A stretch of DNA of 64,000 bases from Alicyclobacillus sp. ALC3 (GCF_028751195.1 NZ_CP066784.1:1364001-1428000); one strand, 5' to 3'; numbered from the stretch's first letter, positions 52,064 to 62,555 are shown. The notes: generated by a model not told the origin, from the letters alone. A program made the numbers and translations.

Positions 52064-52548
52064 ATCAAGCGAAACCGTATTTCCGAGTCGACGACCGTTT
52101 AATCCATGGCCAAGTCGTCACACAGTGGGTCAAGGCGCTAGGAACAAGCACGATTTGGGTGGTCAGTGACAGAGCCGCCGCTCAACCAATCGAGATTACC
52201 TTATTGAAGTCCTCTGTCCCCCCCCACATGTCTCTGCAAGTCTATCGCGTTGAGGACGCCCTGACCCAGTGGGCCAAGCAAAGTGAGAATCACCTGCTGA
52301 TCTTGACAGAGGGCCTGGAAGAGGTGATTCGGCTTTATGACGGCGGTTTTCCAATTGGCGAAGTGAACATTGGCGGCATGCGCTATCGCCCTGGTCGCAA
52401 AGGGCTGAATCGGGCCGTCTACATGGGAGAACCAGAGGTTCAACTCCTTCAAGAGATGGAGGCAAGAGGTGTCGACGCGTTCATTCGCATTATGCCGACA
52501 GACAACCGAGTGAATGCGTACGAAAGGACACGAAGAAAGTGGAAATAG
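52060..52548 (+). CDS. PTS mannose-family IIB component
   Basis: A 162-aa cytoplasmic phosphocarrier that hands phosphate to the incoming sugar. The active histidine is His16 in FRVDDRLIHGQVVTQW, the mannose/fructose/sorbose IIB signature; MRYRPGRKGLNRAVYM and IRIMPTDN also fit. ATG overlaps the stop of the activator and its end overlaps the next gene by 10 bases, so the three are one translationally coupled operon. No IIA gene or IIA domain with an active histidine is found nearby. Confidence 0.93.
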   Translation: MNQAKPYFRVDDRLIHGQVVTQWVKALGTSTIWVVSDRAAAQPIEITLLKSSVPPHMSLQVYRVEDALTQWAKQSENHLLILTEGLEEVIRLYDGGFPIGEVNIGGMRYRPGRKGLNRAVYMGEPEVQLLQEMEARGVDAFIRIMPTDNRVNAYERTRRKWK

Positions 52549-54155
52549 CATCGTCCCTGCATCTGTGGCAAGTTATAGCGATCACGCTAATCGGTGGGTT
52601 GACCGGGGTGGCCAGTGTCTTGGATGAGTGGCAGTGGCATCGCCCTATAATCGCTTGCACTCTCATTGGCTTAGTTCTACACGACGTACCGGTTGGTCTC
52701 CATGTTGGCGGAGTACTGGAACTCGTTGCCCTCGGGTGGATGAACATCGGCGCATCGCAGTCACCCGATACCGCCCTCGCGAGCGTGATCGCGACGATTT
52801 TAGCCATTCGCGGCGGTAACAACGCAAGTGATGCGATTGCACTCGCTGTGCCAATAGCGGTTGCCGGCAACTTGACCACTGTGCTGGTACGGACACTGAC
52901 TGTCTACGTGCAGCATCTGGGTGACCGTATCGCGTTGTCGACGTCTTCGTACTACCTAAAATTCCTGAACTACTTTGCCCTGAGTCTTCAAGGCCTGCGC
53001 GTGATGGTCCCCACTTTTCTGTTTGTGGTGTTTGTCAACCGCCAAATGATTGTGGGCCTGTTTCACTCTCTGCCCGCCGTCCTCGTCGGGGGCTTCACAG
53101 CCGCTAGTGGCTTCATCGTCGTTGTGGGATATGCCATGGTAATTCGACTGTTGCACGCGAACAAGCTCATGCCGTATTTTCTCCTTGGCTTTCTGGCTGC
53201 GGATTTCACCAAGGTCACGCTTGTTGGAATCGGACTGGTAGCCATTTCGTTAGCCCTGCTCCATGTTCGCGTGTGGTCCTCAAACAACCTGTCGGTGGAG
53301 GCGCCACAGTCAAACCAAACGGGAATAGAAGAGGGGGATGCTCATTCCCTCAGCATCCCTAGACGTGTCATGTGGAAAGTCTTCCTGCGCAGTCAGATGC
53401 TCCAGGCTTCTTGGAACTATGAACGGATGCAGAGTATGGGATATGCCTACATTTTAGAACCCGCCCTGGACCACCTGTTCACCGACAGCGACCAACGGTT
53501 ACAACGTAAGCAGCGCCATCTCGAGTTTTACAACACCAATCCTTTCGTGTCCAACGTGGTAACGGGTATCAACGTGGCTCTGGAGGAACGCTTACAGGCA
53601 ACTCAGGACGAATCCTATGACCGTCTTGTGACTTCGATCAAACTTGGGATGATGGGCCCATTGGCCGGCATCGGGGACTCCATTTACTGGGGGACACTGC
53701 GGCCGTTGCTCGCCTCCGTCTCGGCCACATTCGCTTTGCGCGGCAGTTTGCTCGGACCCCTCTTGTTTTTCTTCTCCTGGAACGCAATTCGACTCACCAG
53801 CCTTGGTGGACTGTTGTGGTACGGGTACTGGCTCGGCACCAGAATTGTCGACGTAATCGCGACTGGCGTACTGCGACAGGTCACCGAGATCGCTACAATC
53901 GTCGGTCTGGTTGTCATGGGGGCGCTCGTGGCCAATTGGACCCACATCAGTTTTGCAATTCAATGGAATACAGGACATGGTCATGTCACCACGCTGAACC
54001 ACGTTGTCGCTCAAATTCTCCCCGAACTCCCGGCCCTTCTACTGGTCTTTGCTGTGATGTGGTTGCTGCAGAGGGGTTGGGGCAGCGTGCGAGTCATCCT
54101 CATACTTTTTTTGACTGCCATCATCGGCGTCTGGGCGCACGTGCTGAGTCCGTGA
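52539..54155 (+). CDS. PTS mannose-family IIC-IID fusion
   Basis: A 538-aa membrane permease. The first half (about 1-250) is IIC: LIGGLTGVASVLDEWQWHRP, HVGGVLELVALGWMNIGASQ and ASVIATILAIRGG. After a hydrophilic linker (about 255-275) the IID part begins RRVMWKVFLRSQMLQASWNY and holds QSMGYAYILEPAL, GMMGPLAGIGDSIYWGTLRP and a C-terminal membrane segment. IIC and IID are separate genes in most operons, so the fusion is unusual. GTG start overlaps the IIB gene; CGAAAGGA is the ribosome site. The sugar is unknown. Confidence 0.92.
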   Translation: MEIASSLHLWQVIAITLIGGLTGVASVLDEWQWHRPIIACTLIGLVLHDVPVGLHVGGVLELVALGWMNIGASQSPDTALASVIATILAIRGGNNASDAIALAVPIAVAGNLTTVLVRTLTVYVQHLGDRIALSTSSYYLKFLNYFALSLQGLRVMVPTFLFVVFVNRQMIVGLFHSLPAVLVGGFTAASGFIVVVGYAMVIRLLHANKLMPYFLLGFLAADFTKVTLVGIGLVAISLALLHVRVWSSNNLSVEAPQSNQTGIEEGDAHSLSIPRRVMWKVFLRSQMLQASWNYERMQSMGYAYILEPALDHLFTDSDQRLQRKQRHLEFYNTNPFVSNVVTGINVALEERLQATQDESYDRLVTSIKLGMMGPLAGIGDSIYWGTLRPLLASVSATFALRGSLLGPLLFFFSWNAIRLTSLGGLLWYGYWLGTRIVDVIATGVLRQVTEIATIVGLVVMGALVANWTHISFAIQWNTGHGHVTTLNHVVAQILPELPALLLVFAVMWLLQRGWGSVRVILILFLTAIIGVWAHVLSP

Positions 54156-54172
54156 AGTCTTTTTCGTGTATC

Positions 54173-54203
54173 GCACACGCTGTGTTTTCTGTATTGCGTG
54201 TGT
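54173..54203. promoter_or_regulatory. Likely upstream activator site for the LevR-like protein
   Basis: CACACGC (54174-54180) and GCGTGTG (54196-54202) form a perfect 7-bp inverted repeat 15 bp apart, about 70-95 bp upstream of the sigma-54 promoter. This is the usual distance for enhancer sites of sigma-54 activators. Inferred. Confidence 0.55.
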
Positions 54204-54268
54204 ATTAATTTGTGTTGAATGGAGGATGAGCGCCCTAGTTACACCCGCCACAAAGAGAATTTTGAGTA

Positions 54269-54285
54269 TTGGCACGAATATTGCT
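54269..54285 (+). promoter_or_regulatory. Sigma-54 promoter of the sugar ABC operon
   Basis: TTGGCAC-gaata-TTGCT matches the -24/-12 consensus TGGCAC-N5-TTGCT with the GG and GC at the correct spacing. It is about 54 bp upstream of the solute-binding protein start. Confidence 0.88.
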
Positions 54286-54338
54286 CTGAGATTTGCATGA
54301 TGTAGCTCTTCATCAAATCTCAAGGGGGATTTCGTGAA

Positions 54339-55673
54339 ATGCGCCAAAAGAGATTAATCGGTGTCGTCGCAAGTTTCATCGGTGTGACAGCTTTGGTCGT
54401 TGGATGTGGCAACGGTGGTTCGACCAACACCAGCAGTAATGCAAACGCAAACAACACGCAAACCTCAAGTTCGAGCAAAGCCGTTACGCTCAACGTGTTG
54501 TACATGAATCAGGCTGGCTACACAACGCAGGTGCTGCACCAGATGGGAAACCAGTTTGAGAAGAAGTACCCGAACGTCAAAATCCATTTCACATTCCTTC
54601 CCTACGCACAGATGCACAGCGCGATTTTGACTTCAGCATCGGCCCCGACCGCGCAGTACGACGTTGTCTTGTCCGACCTCATCTGGACTGCAGAATTTGC
54701 TTCTAAAGGCTACACCATCCCGCTCAACTCGTACGTCAACCAGAACATCAGCAACAAAAACGCCATTCCAAATTCAATTTGGAACGGGTTCGAGATCAAC
54801 AACAAAATTATGGCGATGCCGTTCCTGGCCAACTTCCAGAATTTCTACTACAACAAGAAGATGCTCCAGGAGGCTGGGTTCAGTGGCCCCCCGACAACCA
54901 TGCAGCAATGGGTAACACAGATGCAGGCCCTCAAATCCAAAGGCATCGTGCAGTACCCGTATGAAGATTCGTGGACACAGGCAGAAGGACTGGTCTGCGA
55001 CTATGTCCGGATTGCTGGCGAGTATGGAGGTAATTTGTTCCAAAACGGAAAGCCTGTCATGAACAAGGGCGCTGGTCTCAAAGCAATGGAATTCATGCGC
55101 ATGCTGTACAAGGACAAACTAGTCAGTCCAAACTCCCTCACCGCCGATGAAAACACAGCAGCCGCTGCCTTTGTCTCAGGACAGGTGGCGTTTAACACGA
55201 ACTGGACCAATGTAACTGGACTCATGCAGAGTCCATCTTCTTCGAAGATTGTCGGCCAAGGACAAGTCGCTGCCTTCCCAGTACAGCCCGGAACGAACAC
55301 CGCCACCGGATCGGCTAGCGTCTCCGGATTCCAGGGTCTAGCAATCGCAGCGAACACACCGAAAAACGTCATCCCCTGGGCGTGGAAATGGATCCAGTTC
55401 GCCACATCTCCATCTATCCAGTCTCAGCATCTGCACAGTCAGTGGCCGGTCTGGAGCAACATCGCCAGTTCCAGCCAGGAACAAAAACTCAATCCATGGT
55501 ATCAGGTCTATCAAAAAAATGTCGCCTCGACCTACAACCGCCCGAAGGTGGCCAACTATCTTTCAGTCAGCAGTGTCATCCAGCAGTACCTGCATGAAGC
55601 CATCGCTGGGACCATTCCGGTTCAACAAGCGGCCAACGACATGGTGCAGCAAATCAACGCACTTCAGGCGTAA
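54339..55673 (+). CDS. Sugar ABC transporter solute-binding lipoprotein
   Basis: A 444-aa family 1 extracellular binding protein, anchored by lipid on Cys23 after the lipobox LVVGC, with an Asn/Ser/Thr-rich linker. The domain begins AVTLNVLYMNQAGYTTQVLH and has NLFQNGKPVMNK and AAAAFVSGQVAFNTNWTNV, typical of oligosaccharide or sugar-phosphate binders. AGGGGGAT is upstream of the ATG. Followed by two permeases, no ATPase. Controlled by the sigma-54 promoter. The sugar may be the same as or derived from that of the PTS system; this is inferred from shared control. Confidence 0.92.
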   Translation: MRQKRLIGVVASFIGVTALVVGCGNGGSTNTSSNANANNTQTSSSSKAVTLNVLYMNQAGYTTQVLHQMGNQFEKKYPNVKIHFTFLPYAQMHSAILTSASAPTAQYDVVLSDLIWTAEFASKGYTIPLNSYVNQNISNKNAIPNSIWNGFEINNKIMAMPFLANFQNFYYNKKMLQEAGFSGPPTTMQQWVTQMQALKSKGIVQYPYEDSWTQAEGLVCDYVRIAGEYGGNLFQNGKPVMNKGAGLKAMEFMRMLYKDKLVSPNSLTADENTAAAAFVSGQVAFNTNWTNVTGLMQSPSSSKIVGQGQVAAFPVQPGTNTATGSASVSGFQGLAIAANTPKNVIPWAWKWIQFATSPSIQSQHLHSQWPVWSNIASSSQEQKLNPWYQVYQKNVASTYNRPKVANYLSVSSVIQQYLHEAIAGTIPVQQAANDMVQQINALQA

Positions 55674-55747
55674 TCAGAAACTGACACCGCCAGAGGATGA
55701 GGGAACGAGCAATCGTTCCCTCACAAACACCTTCTAAGGAGAGAGTT

Positions 55748-56755
55748 ATGGAACCCTTAACTGTTCAAACAGGCCCCAACACAGAACATCCTAGGCGGCT
55801 GAGAAGTCGCGTATTTGCCCTGCTGACCGGGGATTACTTCTGGTTTTATGTCCTGCTCATCCCATCCATCCTCGTCTTGATTGGCGTCGTGGTCATTCCG
55901 ATGGTGTTCGCGTTCAGGATGAGCCTCGGCAACGTCAGTGTCACGGTGGTAGGTGGGAAGGGCAGTCTCCAAAACCAGTTCGTAGGGCTCGGAAACTACT
56001 TGGCCCTGTTTCGCAGTTCCGCCTTTTGGCAAGCGTTTCGCGAAACGTTTTATTATTTCTTGGTCTCCATCTGTATAGAGCTTACCGTGGGCGTCGGATT
56101 GGGAATTCTCATGAACCAGCCGATTCGCGGTCGGAAATTTTTTCGGGTTATTGTGTTCATCCCATGGGCTATCCCCACGATTGTGAACGCCATGCTGTGG
56201 GGGATGATTTTCGACGGAAACAACTACGGCGCCCTCAACGACATTCTACTGCGGTTGCATCTGATTCACTCACCCATCGTGTGGCTGAACGTATCGGCGG
56301 TATTGACGCGCATTCCTTGGCTCTCGCACGGGCTGTCCGCGATTGGCATGAATGGCGCGATGAATGCCATGATTGTCGGGGATGAGTGGAAAACCCTTCC
56401 GCTCGTCGCGATGCTCGTTTTAGCCGGATTGCAGTCTATCCCGTCCGACTACTATGAAGCAGCCCGCGTCGAAGGCGCTTCCCCGTGGCGGCAGTTTCGC
56501 TCCATCACTCTGCCCTTGCTAGGCCCCATTCTGACGGTCATCCTCATCTTAAGAACGATGCAGTTGCTACGAGCATTTACCTTGATTTATACGCTGGAAC
56601 AGTACACCGAGCCACTGCTCTCGATTTCGGTGTACGAGAACGCGTTCCAATTCGGCAACTTTGGTACAGCCTCTGCCATCGCGTTCATCATCGCCATCAT
56701 TGCGCTCCTCATTTCGTTTGTCTACATCCGCTCTATGTACAGGGAGGAACTGTAA
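55748..56755 (+). CDS. Sugar ABC transporter permease (MalF-like)
   Basis: A 335-aa membrane subunit with about six to seven segments. The EAA loop contacting the ATPase is YEAARVEGASPWRQFRSITL-like, at about 242-262. The frame opens earlier, but AGGAGAGAG just before the ATG at 55748 decides. Part of the operon with the binding protein (74 bp gap) and the second permease, whose ATG overlaps its stop by one base (TAATG). Confidence 0.92.
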   Translation: MEPLTVQTGPNTEHPRRLRSRVFALLTGDYFWFYVLLIPSILVLIGVVVIPMVFAFRMSLGNVSVTVVGGKGSLQNQFVGLGNYLALFRSSAFWQAFRETFYYFLVSICIELTVGVGLGILMNQPIRGRKFFRVIVFIPWAIPTIVNAMLWGMIFDGNNYGALNDILLRLHLIHSPIVWLNVSAVLTRIPWLSHGLSAIGMNGAMNAMIVGDEWKTLPLVAMLVLAGLQSIPSDYYEAARVEGASPWRQFRSITLPLLGPILTVILILRTMQLLRAFTLIYTLEQYTEPLLSISVYENAFQFGNFGTASAIAFIIAIIALLISFVYIRSMYREEL

Positions 56756-57654
56756 TGCAAAGCGCCGTTGCCGGTGAAAGTCAACGAAGTGGATCACGGA
56801 TCAAATGGTCGAGGGTCGGTGTGTATGCCCTTGTGATCATCGTTCTTCTCTGGACCCTGGCACCTTTGTACTTTCTTGTCATCACAAGTTTCAAGACACT
56901 GATTGGAACCACGACCTACCCCATATCGTGGATCCCTCATCCCTTTACACTTCAAAATTACGCCATCATGTTCAGTCATTACAGTCAAGACAGCGTCAGT
57001 TTTCGGTTTTTACACGCGCTGCGCAACTCGGTCATTGCAGCCGGAGTGACTACCTTGCTGAACCTGGTCCTTGGCACGGCCGCAGCCTACGTGCTCTCGC
57101 GCGCGCGGATCCGAGGCAAGAACATCATCACGATGAGTTTCCTGGCATCCAATCTTGTACCAGCGATCGCCTTGGTCATCCCGTTTTACGTGCTGACCGT
57201 GACCTACATGGGGTCATTACACTTGTACGACACCAATACGGTCCTAATCATCGTGTATACTTCATTTTCGCTGGGTCTGGTCATCTGGATTATGCGCGCT
57301 TACTTCGATTCCATCCCACAGGACCTTGAGGAAGCCGGAATGGTCGACGGGGCATCGCGCATCCGGACACTGTTGCAAATCCTCCTTCCGCTCACCGCCC
57401 CTGGGCTTCTAGCGACCGGCTTGCTTACATTTCTGACCTCGTGGGATAACTTTGTCCTGCCTTTGACACTGGCACCGAACTCTAGCGCGTACAATCTGCC
57501 GTTTTTCATCTATTCGCTGAACGGCCAGTACCTCCATATGAACAACGAAATTGCGGCAGGTGGAATTCTGACAGCCATTCCCCCTGTACTCATTCTTATC
57601 TTGTTCGGCAAGTACATCGTCAGTGGGCTGACAGCTGGCAGCGTGAAGGGGTGA
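56755..57654 (+). CDS. Sugar ABC transporter permease (MalG-like)
   Basis: A 299-aa membrane subunit with six segments. The EAA loop is [20 protein letters not shown]. The start overlaps the previous stop (TAATG); AGGGAGGAAC is its ribosome site. No gene for an ATP-binding subunit follows; such importers commonly share a MsmX/UgpC-type ATPase encoded elsewhere. The operon ends here, with recQ next from its own promoter. Confidence 0.92.
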   Translation: MQSAVAGESQRSGSRIKWSRVGVYALVIIVLLWTLAPLYFLVITSFKTLIGTTTYPISWIPHPFTLQNYAIMFSHYSQDSVSFRFLHALRNSVIAAGVTTLLNLVLGTAAAYVLSRARIRGKNIITMSFLASNLVPAIALVIPFYVLTVTYMGSLHLYDTNTVLIIVYTSFSLGLVIWIMRAYFDSIPQDLEEAGMVDGASRIRTLLQILLPLTAPGLLATGLLTFLTSWDNFVLPLTLAPNSSAYNLPFFIYSLNGQYLHMNNEIAAGGILTAIPPVLILILFGKYIVSGLTAGSVKG

Positions 57655-57696
57655 TAACGTTGACTCGAAGGCTCGAGTGTCTCCGCACCCGCGTGG

Positions 57697-57705
57697 TGGT
57701 ATGAT
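57697..57705 (+). promoter_or_regulatory. Extended -10 promoter of recQ
   Basis: TGGTATGAT (TGn plus TATGAT) lies 38 bp before the chosen ATG; the -35 region is poor. No terminator is evident between the ABC operon and this site. Confidence 0.45.
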
Positions 57706-57742
57706 AGACGGATGGAGAGGTACACGAGACGTTAGGAGTCGA

Positions 57743-59563
57743 ATGATGTTGAACCAATCAAGCCATGTATGTCGGATGGAGCTTGCAGAGCAGACTCTAC
57801 AGCAATATTTCGGCTACGATGGATTTCGGAAGGGTCAGGCACACATTATACAGGCAGTGCTCAAGGGACAGGATACGGTCGCCATCATGCCCACTGGCGG
57901 CGGAAAGTCAATCTGCTATCAGATTCCTGCAATGGTCATGGGCACCATCACGATCGTCATTTCCCCTCTCGTATCCCTGATGAAGGACCAGGTGGATGGC
58001 TTGACTTCCATCGGCATCCCTGCGACGTTCATCAACAGCACACTGGATGTAGCGGAACTGCGGCAGCGTGTTCGAGAAACCGAGCGTGGCGCCTACAAAC
58101 TTCTCTACGTCTCGCCCGAACGGTTGGAATCCGAATCATTTGCGCGTTGGCTGAATCAACTCCAGCCGTCCTTGGTAGCGGTGGATGAGGCGCATTGTCT
58201 GTCACAGTGGGGTCATGACTTCCGACCAAGTTATCAAGCAATCGCTCCGTTCTTGGGACAACTCGACGCACGCCCCGTTGTAGTAGCGCTCACGGCCACG
58301 GCGACACCGGAGGTGACGAGAGATATCGTCCGCTCCTTGCATTTGGTCGATCCCGAGGTTTACGTCGCTGGGTTCAGCCGAGACAATTTATCGTTGTCTG
58401 TACTGTCCGGCTGGGACAGACGAGAGTATATCGTTCAGTACTTGAGGCAGCACCCCAGCGACTCGGGAATTATTTACGCGGCGACCCGCAAAGAGGTCGA
58501 TAGCCTTTATCAGTACCTTCAGGAGAATGGGCATTCCGTCGGGCGCTACCACGCCGGAATGGATGATCGCGAGCGCACCCGCAGCCAAGACGCGTTTCTC
58601 TACGATGATGTTCAGGTCATCATTGCCACCAACGCGTTTGGCATGGGGATTGACAAATCAAATGTGCGGTTCGTGATCCATCACAATATGCCAAAAAATA
58701 TCGAGGCTTATTACCAAGAAGCTGGCCGTGCCGGACGAGATGGTGATCCGAGCGAATGCATTCTCCTCTACAGTCCGGAAGACGTTCGGGTACAGAAGTT
58801 TCTAATTGAGCAGAGCGTAGGAAGCGAAGACAGGCAGCGGATTGAGTTGAAGAAACTCTACGCCATGGTGGATTATTGTCAAACCATGCAATGCCTACAG
58901 TCCTTCGTTCTACGCTATTTCGGACAGGAACCAGAGACAGATTGTCAGCGTTGTAGCAACTGTAACCAAACCTTTAATGTTGAGGATATCACCATCGTGG
59001 CGCAACAAGTTCTGTCCTGCGTACTCCGACTGCGAGAACGTTACGGAATCAAGGTTGTGGTCGGAGTTCTAAGGGGCTCCAAGGAAAAGAAAATCGTTGA
59101 TGCGAAATTGGATACACTGTCGACCTATGGGCTGATGCGTGGACTGTCCGACAAGGTAGTCACAGGCTATGTCCGTTTTCTGATTACGGAAGGCTATTTG
59201 CGCATGAGTGAAGGACAGTACCCAGTCCTCCAACTCTCTCCGAAAGCGGGACCGGTGTTAAAACGGGAAGCAACTGTGTTGATGAAGGTGTTGCAGGTAA
59301 GGTCTGCTTCACGCACCGGTAGTGCCGATGTTGACACCGGGTTGTTTGAACTCCTTCGCGAACTACGCCGTGAACTCGCTTTGACCGATCACGTTCCACC
59401 CTACGTCATTTTCCCAGACACGACGTTGCGCGACTTAGCGTCGGTGCGCCCCACTGACCGCGCGTCGCTGCTGCGGATTAGAGGGATTGGTGAGGTCAAG
59501 GCTGAACGCTACGGCCGCCAGTTTTTGGAGATTATACAGAACTACGTCGGTTCACCCGGATAA
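57743..59563 (+). CDS. recQ: ATP-dependent DNA helicase RecQ
   Basis: A 606-aa 3'-5' helicase for recombination and replication-fork repair. Walker A PTGGGKS is at 50-56, the DEAH box is [16 protein letters not shown] and motif [15 protein letters not shown] zinc site (CQTMQC to CQRCSNC) and RQC winged helix follow, and a C-terminal HRDC domain lies about 520-600 ([20 protein letters not shown]). The RecQ length is normal. Several starts exist; AGGAG at 57734-57738 supports 57743. Stands between the sugar operon and mntP. Confidence 0.95.
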   Translation: MMLNQSSHVCRMELAEQTLQQYFGYDGFRKGQAHIIQAVLKGQDTVAIMPTGGGKSICYQIPAMVMGTITIVISPLVSLMKDQVDGLTSIGIPATFINSTLDVAELRQRVRETERGAYKLLYVSPERLESESFARWLNQLQPSLVAVDEAHCLSQWGHDFRPSYQAIAPFLGQLDARPVVVALTATATPEVTRDIVRSLHLVDPEVYVAGFSRDNLSLSVLSGWDRREYIVQYLRQHPSDSGIIYAATRKEVDSLYQYLQENGHSVGRYHAGMDDRERTRSQDAFLYDDVQVIIATNAFGMGIDKSNVRFVIHHNMPKNIEAYYQEAGRAGRDGDPSECILLYSPEDVRVQKFLIEQSVGSEDRQRIELKKLYAMVDYCQTMQCLQSFVLRYFGQEPETDCQRCSNCNQTFNVEDITIVAQQVLSCVLRLRERYGIKVVVGVLRGSKEKKIVDAKLDTLSTYGLMRGLSDKVVTGYVRFLITEGYLRMSEGQYPVLQLSPKAGPVLKREATVLMKVLQVRSASRTGSADVDTGLFELLRELRRELALTDHVPPYVIFPDTTLRDLASVRPTDRASLLRIRGIGEVKAERYGRQFLEIIQNYVGSPG

Positions 59564-59635
59564 TCGGCTTGGACGAGAGGTACGTAGTGGGACTATTCAT
59601 TAGGTCGATGACGAAGGGACAGACGGAGGATTGCT

Positions 59636-60229
59636 TTGGTCGCGTTAAAAATGATGGCACTGATTTTGTCACTTGGTATGGATACACTGATGATGTCTAT
59701 ATCACTCGGGTTTGCTCAGACCACAAGAAAATTCAAGACCGCTATCACATTTGCGTGTGCAGAAGCACTTATGCCCTTAATCGGATTGCTATTCGGCAAG
59801 GGTGCAGGTCGGCTGATCGGAGACTGGGCGTCGTTCATCGGTGGCCTTGCAGTGTTAGCGGTCGCTGTGTGGCTCGTTTTCTTTGAAGACGAGGACGACG
59901 GGCAAGCGAGAGTGGAGCGGAATTTAGTAGGATGGACACTAATCCTGACGGCTTTAAGCATTAGTTTAGATGAATTGGCCGTGGGTTTCTCCATCGGCCT
60001 TGTCGGTGTTCCCATCACTCTGACGATAGCTCTAATTGCTTCGCAGGCCTTCGTCTTTACGCTTGTTGGACTCACTTTCGGTTCAAAATTGAAACCGTAC
60101 CTCGGCGAGTGGGCAGAGAAGTTGGCTGGCATTGTGCTGGGGTTGCTTGGTGTATGGATGTTGATTGATGCTGTTTTAAAAGTCAATGAACTAGCGATAG
60201 CCACAAGTATAGACCGGATAGTGTTATAA
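59636..60229 (+). CDS. mntP: MntP-like manganese efflux pump
   Basis: A 197-aa membrane protein with six segments in two halves. Each half has the metal-binding helix of the family: [18 protein letters not shown] in the first and [18 protein letters not shown] in the second, with Asp16 and the Asp-Glu pair in the membrane. Members export Mn(II). TTG start preceded by GGAGGA. The gene overlaps the 3' end of arsB on the other strand by 47 bp. Confidence 0.85.
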   Translation: MVALKMMALILSLGMDTLMMSISLGFAQTTRKFKTAITFACAEALMPLIGLLFGKGAGRLIGDWASFIGGLAVLAVAVWLVFFEDEDDGQARVERNLVGWTLILTALSISLDELAVGFSIGLVGVPITLTIALIASQAFVFTLVGLTFGSKLKPYLGEWAEKLAGIVLGLLGVWMLIDAVLKVNELAIATSIDRIVL

Positions 60230-61484
60230 ACAATGTCGGGATTGTGAGCACAATTCCGGTCTTGAAATATTGACCCCAACCAATCTTCACACCTCTTTGG
60301 TTTAAAACGTGTAACCACAAGAGAGTTGCTAACGAGCCAATTGGGGTAATCTTAGGCCCCAAGTCGCAGCCAATGACATTGGCGTATACCATTGCTTGAT
60401 GCATCACACCCGTGGCATTTGTGGAATGGATGGCCAGTGCATCAATCATCACTGTCGGCATATTGTTCATGATGCTCGACAGAATTGCGGCTACAAACCC
60501 AGTAAACAACGTACCACCATAAAGTCCCCCGTGTGTCGACCACTGCATCAGGTGTCCAAGCAAATCGGTCAGTCCGACATTTTTCAGTCCATACACGACC
60601 ACGTACATACCAATGGAGAACACGACAATTGCCCACGGTGCAGACTTAATCGTCTGCCAAGGAGCAATGCTTTTCGTCTTCGTGCCAGCAATGAGAAAGA
60701 CCAGTGCAATGACGAGTGCGACCGCAGACACTGGGAAATGCAAAAGCTCCGTCAAGATGTATCCGATCAAAAGCACTGCAAGAATGAACCAAGATGTCTT
60801 GAACATCCCCCTGTGCTTGATTGCATGTGTCGCATCTGGTAGGTCAATCGGGTTGTATTCCTTGGGGATGTCCTTGCGAAAGAACAAGTACAGCATCAAA
60901 AGGCTCGCACCAAACGAGAACAAGTCGGGAACAATCATGTGGAACGCGTATCGTACAAAACCCACTCTAAAGTAGTCTGCCGATACGATGTTCACCAGGT
61001 TGCTTACAATCAGCGGCAGCGAAGTCGTATCTGCGATGAAACCACTCGCTAAGATAAAGGGAAACATTTTTTTCGTGTCAAACTTCAATAATTTCATTTT
61101 TTCCAGCACGATAGGTGTCAAAATCAGCGCAGCGCCATCATTCGCAAAGAATGCAGCTACAATCGCCCCAAGGATGGTGATAAAGAGAAAAACCTTTCGT
61201 CCATTGCCTTTTGCAGCGTGCGCCATTTTAAGAGCAGCCCACTCGAAAAATCCAATCTGATCAAGAATTGTCGAGATGATAATAATCCCAACAAAGGCCA
61301 GCGTCGCATCCCAGACGATTTTTGTGACAGACCATACGTCGCTCAAATGCACAACTTGGAGCAAAAGGGCAAGGACGGCGCCTCCTAGCGCGCTCCATCC
61401 AATTGACAAGCCTTTCGGCTGCCAAATCACGAATACTAACGTAATGACAAACACACCGATTGCTAGCCATGTCATGGAAGTCAT
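60183..61484 (-). CDS. arsB: ArsB arsenite efflux transporter
   Basis: A 433-aa membrane protein with about 12 segments that exports arsenite or antimonite. Typical stretches: [55 protein letters not shown] and [22 protein letters not shown]. Its start overlaps the arsR stop by four bases (ATGA). No arsC, arsA or arsD gene is present. The 3' end is antisense to the end of mntP. Confidence 0.93.
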   Translation of the reverse strand: MTSMTWLAIGVFVITLVFVIWQPKGLSIGWSALGGAVLALLLQVVHLSDVWSVTKIVWDATLAFVGIIIISTILDQIGFFEWAALKMAHAAKGNGRKVFLFITILGAIVAAFFANDGAALILTPIVLEKMKLLKFDTKKMFPFILASGFIADTTSLPLIVSNLVNIVSADYFRVGFVRYAFHMIVPDLFSFGASLLMLYLFFRKDIPKEYNPIDLPDATHAIKHRGMFKTSWFILAVLLIGYILTELLHFPVSAVALVIALVFLIAGTKTKSIAPWQTIKSAPWAIVVFSIGMYVVVYGLKNVGLTDLLGHLMQWSTHGGLYGGTLFTGFVAAILSSIMNNMPTVMIDALAIHSTNATGVMHQAMVYANVIGCDLGPKITPIGSLATLLWLHVLNQRGVKIGWGQYFKTGIVLTIPTLFITLSGLYLWLSLVH

Positions 61485-61819
61485 CGTTTCACCATACTGT
61501 CACACTGGACAAGTAACCCTTTCTGCTGAAGTTCATTCAATTCATTAGACATGTCAGGCAAATTGCTGAGAGATACGCCCACTTCTGCTAACCGCGCTTT
61601 GTTTAATGAATAAAACACCCACATCCCTTTGCGGCTTTCCTTCACAAGACCGACATTCTTGAGTCGGCTCATGTGCTTTGAGACAGCAGGCTGTGAAATC
61701 TCAAACAAAGGAACTAATTCACAAACACAACAGTCGCGGATGTTTAACAAGGAAATGACTTTTAAACGTTTTGGGTCTGCGAGTGCTTTCAAAATATCAG
61801 CTAGGCCTTCAAAATCCAT
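61481..61819 (-). CDS. arsR: ArsR/SmtB family arsenic-responsive repressor
   Basis: A 112-aa winged-helix repressor. The As(III)-binding cysteines Cys30, Cys31 and Cys33 lie in RDCCVCEL at the start of the DNA-contact region; [18 protein letters not shown] is the recognition helix. It controls arsB, to which it is coupled. An inverted repeat ATAAC/GTTAT at 61843-61858 upstream is the likely operator. Confidence 0.92.
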   Translation of the reverse strand: MDFEGLADILKALADPKRLKVISLLNIRDCCVCELVPLFEISQPAVSKHMSRLKNVGLVKESRKGMWVFYSLNKARLAEVGVSLSNLPDMSNELNELQQKGLLVQCDSMVKR

Positions 61820-61842
61820 GTAAGCCTCACCCCGCGTACACT

Positions 61843-61858
61843 ATAACTATATTGTTAT
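61843..61858. promoter_or_regulatory. ArsR operator candidate
   Basis: ATAAC-tatatt-GTTAT, an imperfect dyad with AT centre, lies 24 bp upstream of arsR within a TATA-rich promoter region. Inferred from position. Confidence 0.5.
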
Positions 61859-61999
61859 TAAGTCGTCAAGGACTCACGGCACCGGCCATGCCAACATAGT
61901 CCAGGTGTGACAGAGTACGCCGTGATAAGACAGGCGTCCGAGGCTCAAACCTCATCTCATATCCATGGTGACCGTTCCATAATGGAGGCGAAAAACTTT

Positions 62000-62527
62000 T
62001 CACCAACCCATACGCTTTCGCAAAGATCGGATCTGAGCAACGTGGTGTCTGCCGTGCCAAGCGTATAATCCAAGAGCTGTTTCTAGTGACAACACGTCCC
62101 CGGACTCTGGGTTCGTAAAAGTTCGTACGCACTGCTCATCTTGCAAGTTAGAAAGCAAGGTTACCCACCTGTGATGAAGCGTCTCAAGAAGGATTAGTGA
62201 AACCTCTATAGGCGTATCACGATAATCATTTAATTCTGCCCATCGCTCTTCCTGATATGGCTTGATGATTGGTTTGTCTTCTGTTAGTGCCAGCTTGAAG
62301 CGGATATAGCTGTTCATATGACTGTCTGGTAAATGGTGAACCACTTGGCGAACAGTCCATCCACCAGTGCGATACGGCGTATCCAATTGCTCTGAGGACA
62401 ATCCATGTATTGCAACCCGCAGCTCAGTCGGCGCTTCTGCAATTTGTTTGACCCAGTCCGCTCTTTGTTCAGCAGAAATCTTATTGCGATTCTGGAATTT
62501 TCCAATTGGATACCGGAAGTCGTCCAT
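62000..62527 (-). CDS. YfiT-like bacillithiol transferase/metal-dependent hydrolase
   Basis: A 175-aa member of the YfiT branch of the DinB superfamily, which binds a metal with three histidines and joins bacillithiol to electrophiles. YPIGKFQNRNKISAEQRADW is the family's N-terminus; TVRQVVHHLPDSHMNSYIRF and WHGRHHVAQI hold the metal histidines. The frame extends farther, but MDDFRYP with GGGGGTATA upstream marks the start. Follows the APC permease gene on the same strand. Confidence 0.9.
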   Translation of the reverse strand: MDDFRYPIGKFQNRNKISAEQRADWVKQIAEAPTELRVAIHGLSSEQLDTPYRTGGWTVRQVVHHLPDSHMNSYIRFKLALTEDKPIIKPYQEERWAELNDYRDTPIEVSLILLETLHHRWVTLLSNLQDEQCVRTFTNPESGDVLSLETALGLYAWHGRHHVAQIRSLRKRMGW

Positions 62528-62555
62528 TTCTATACCCCCTACACTTCGCATAATA

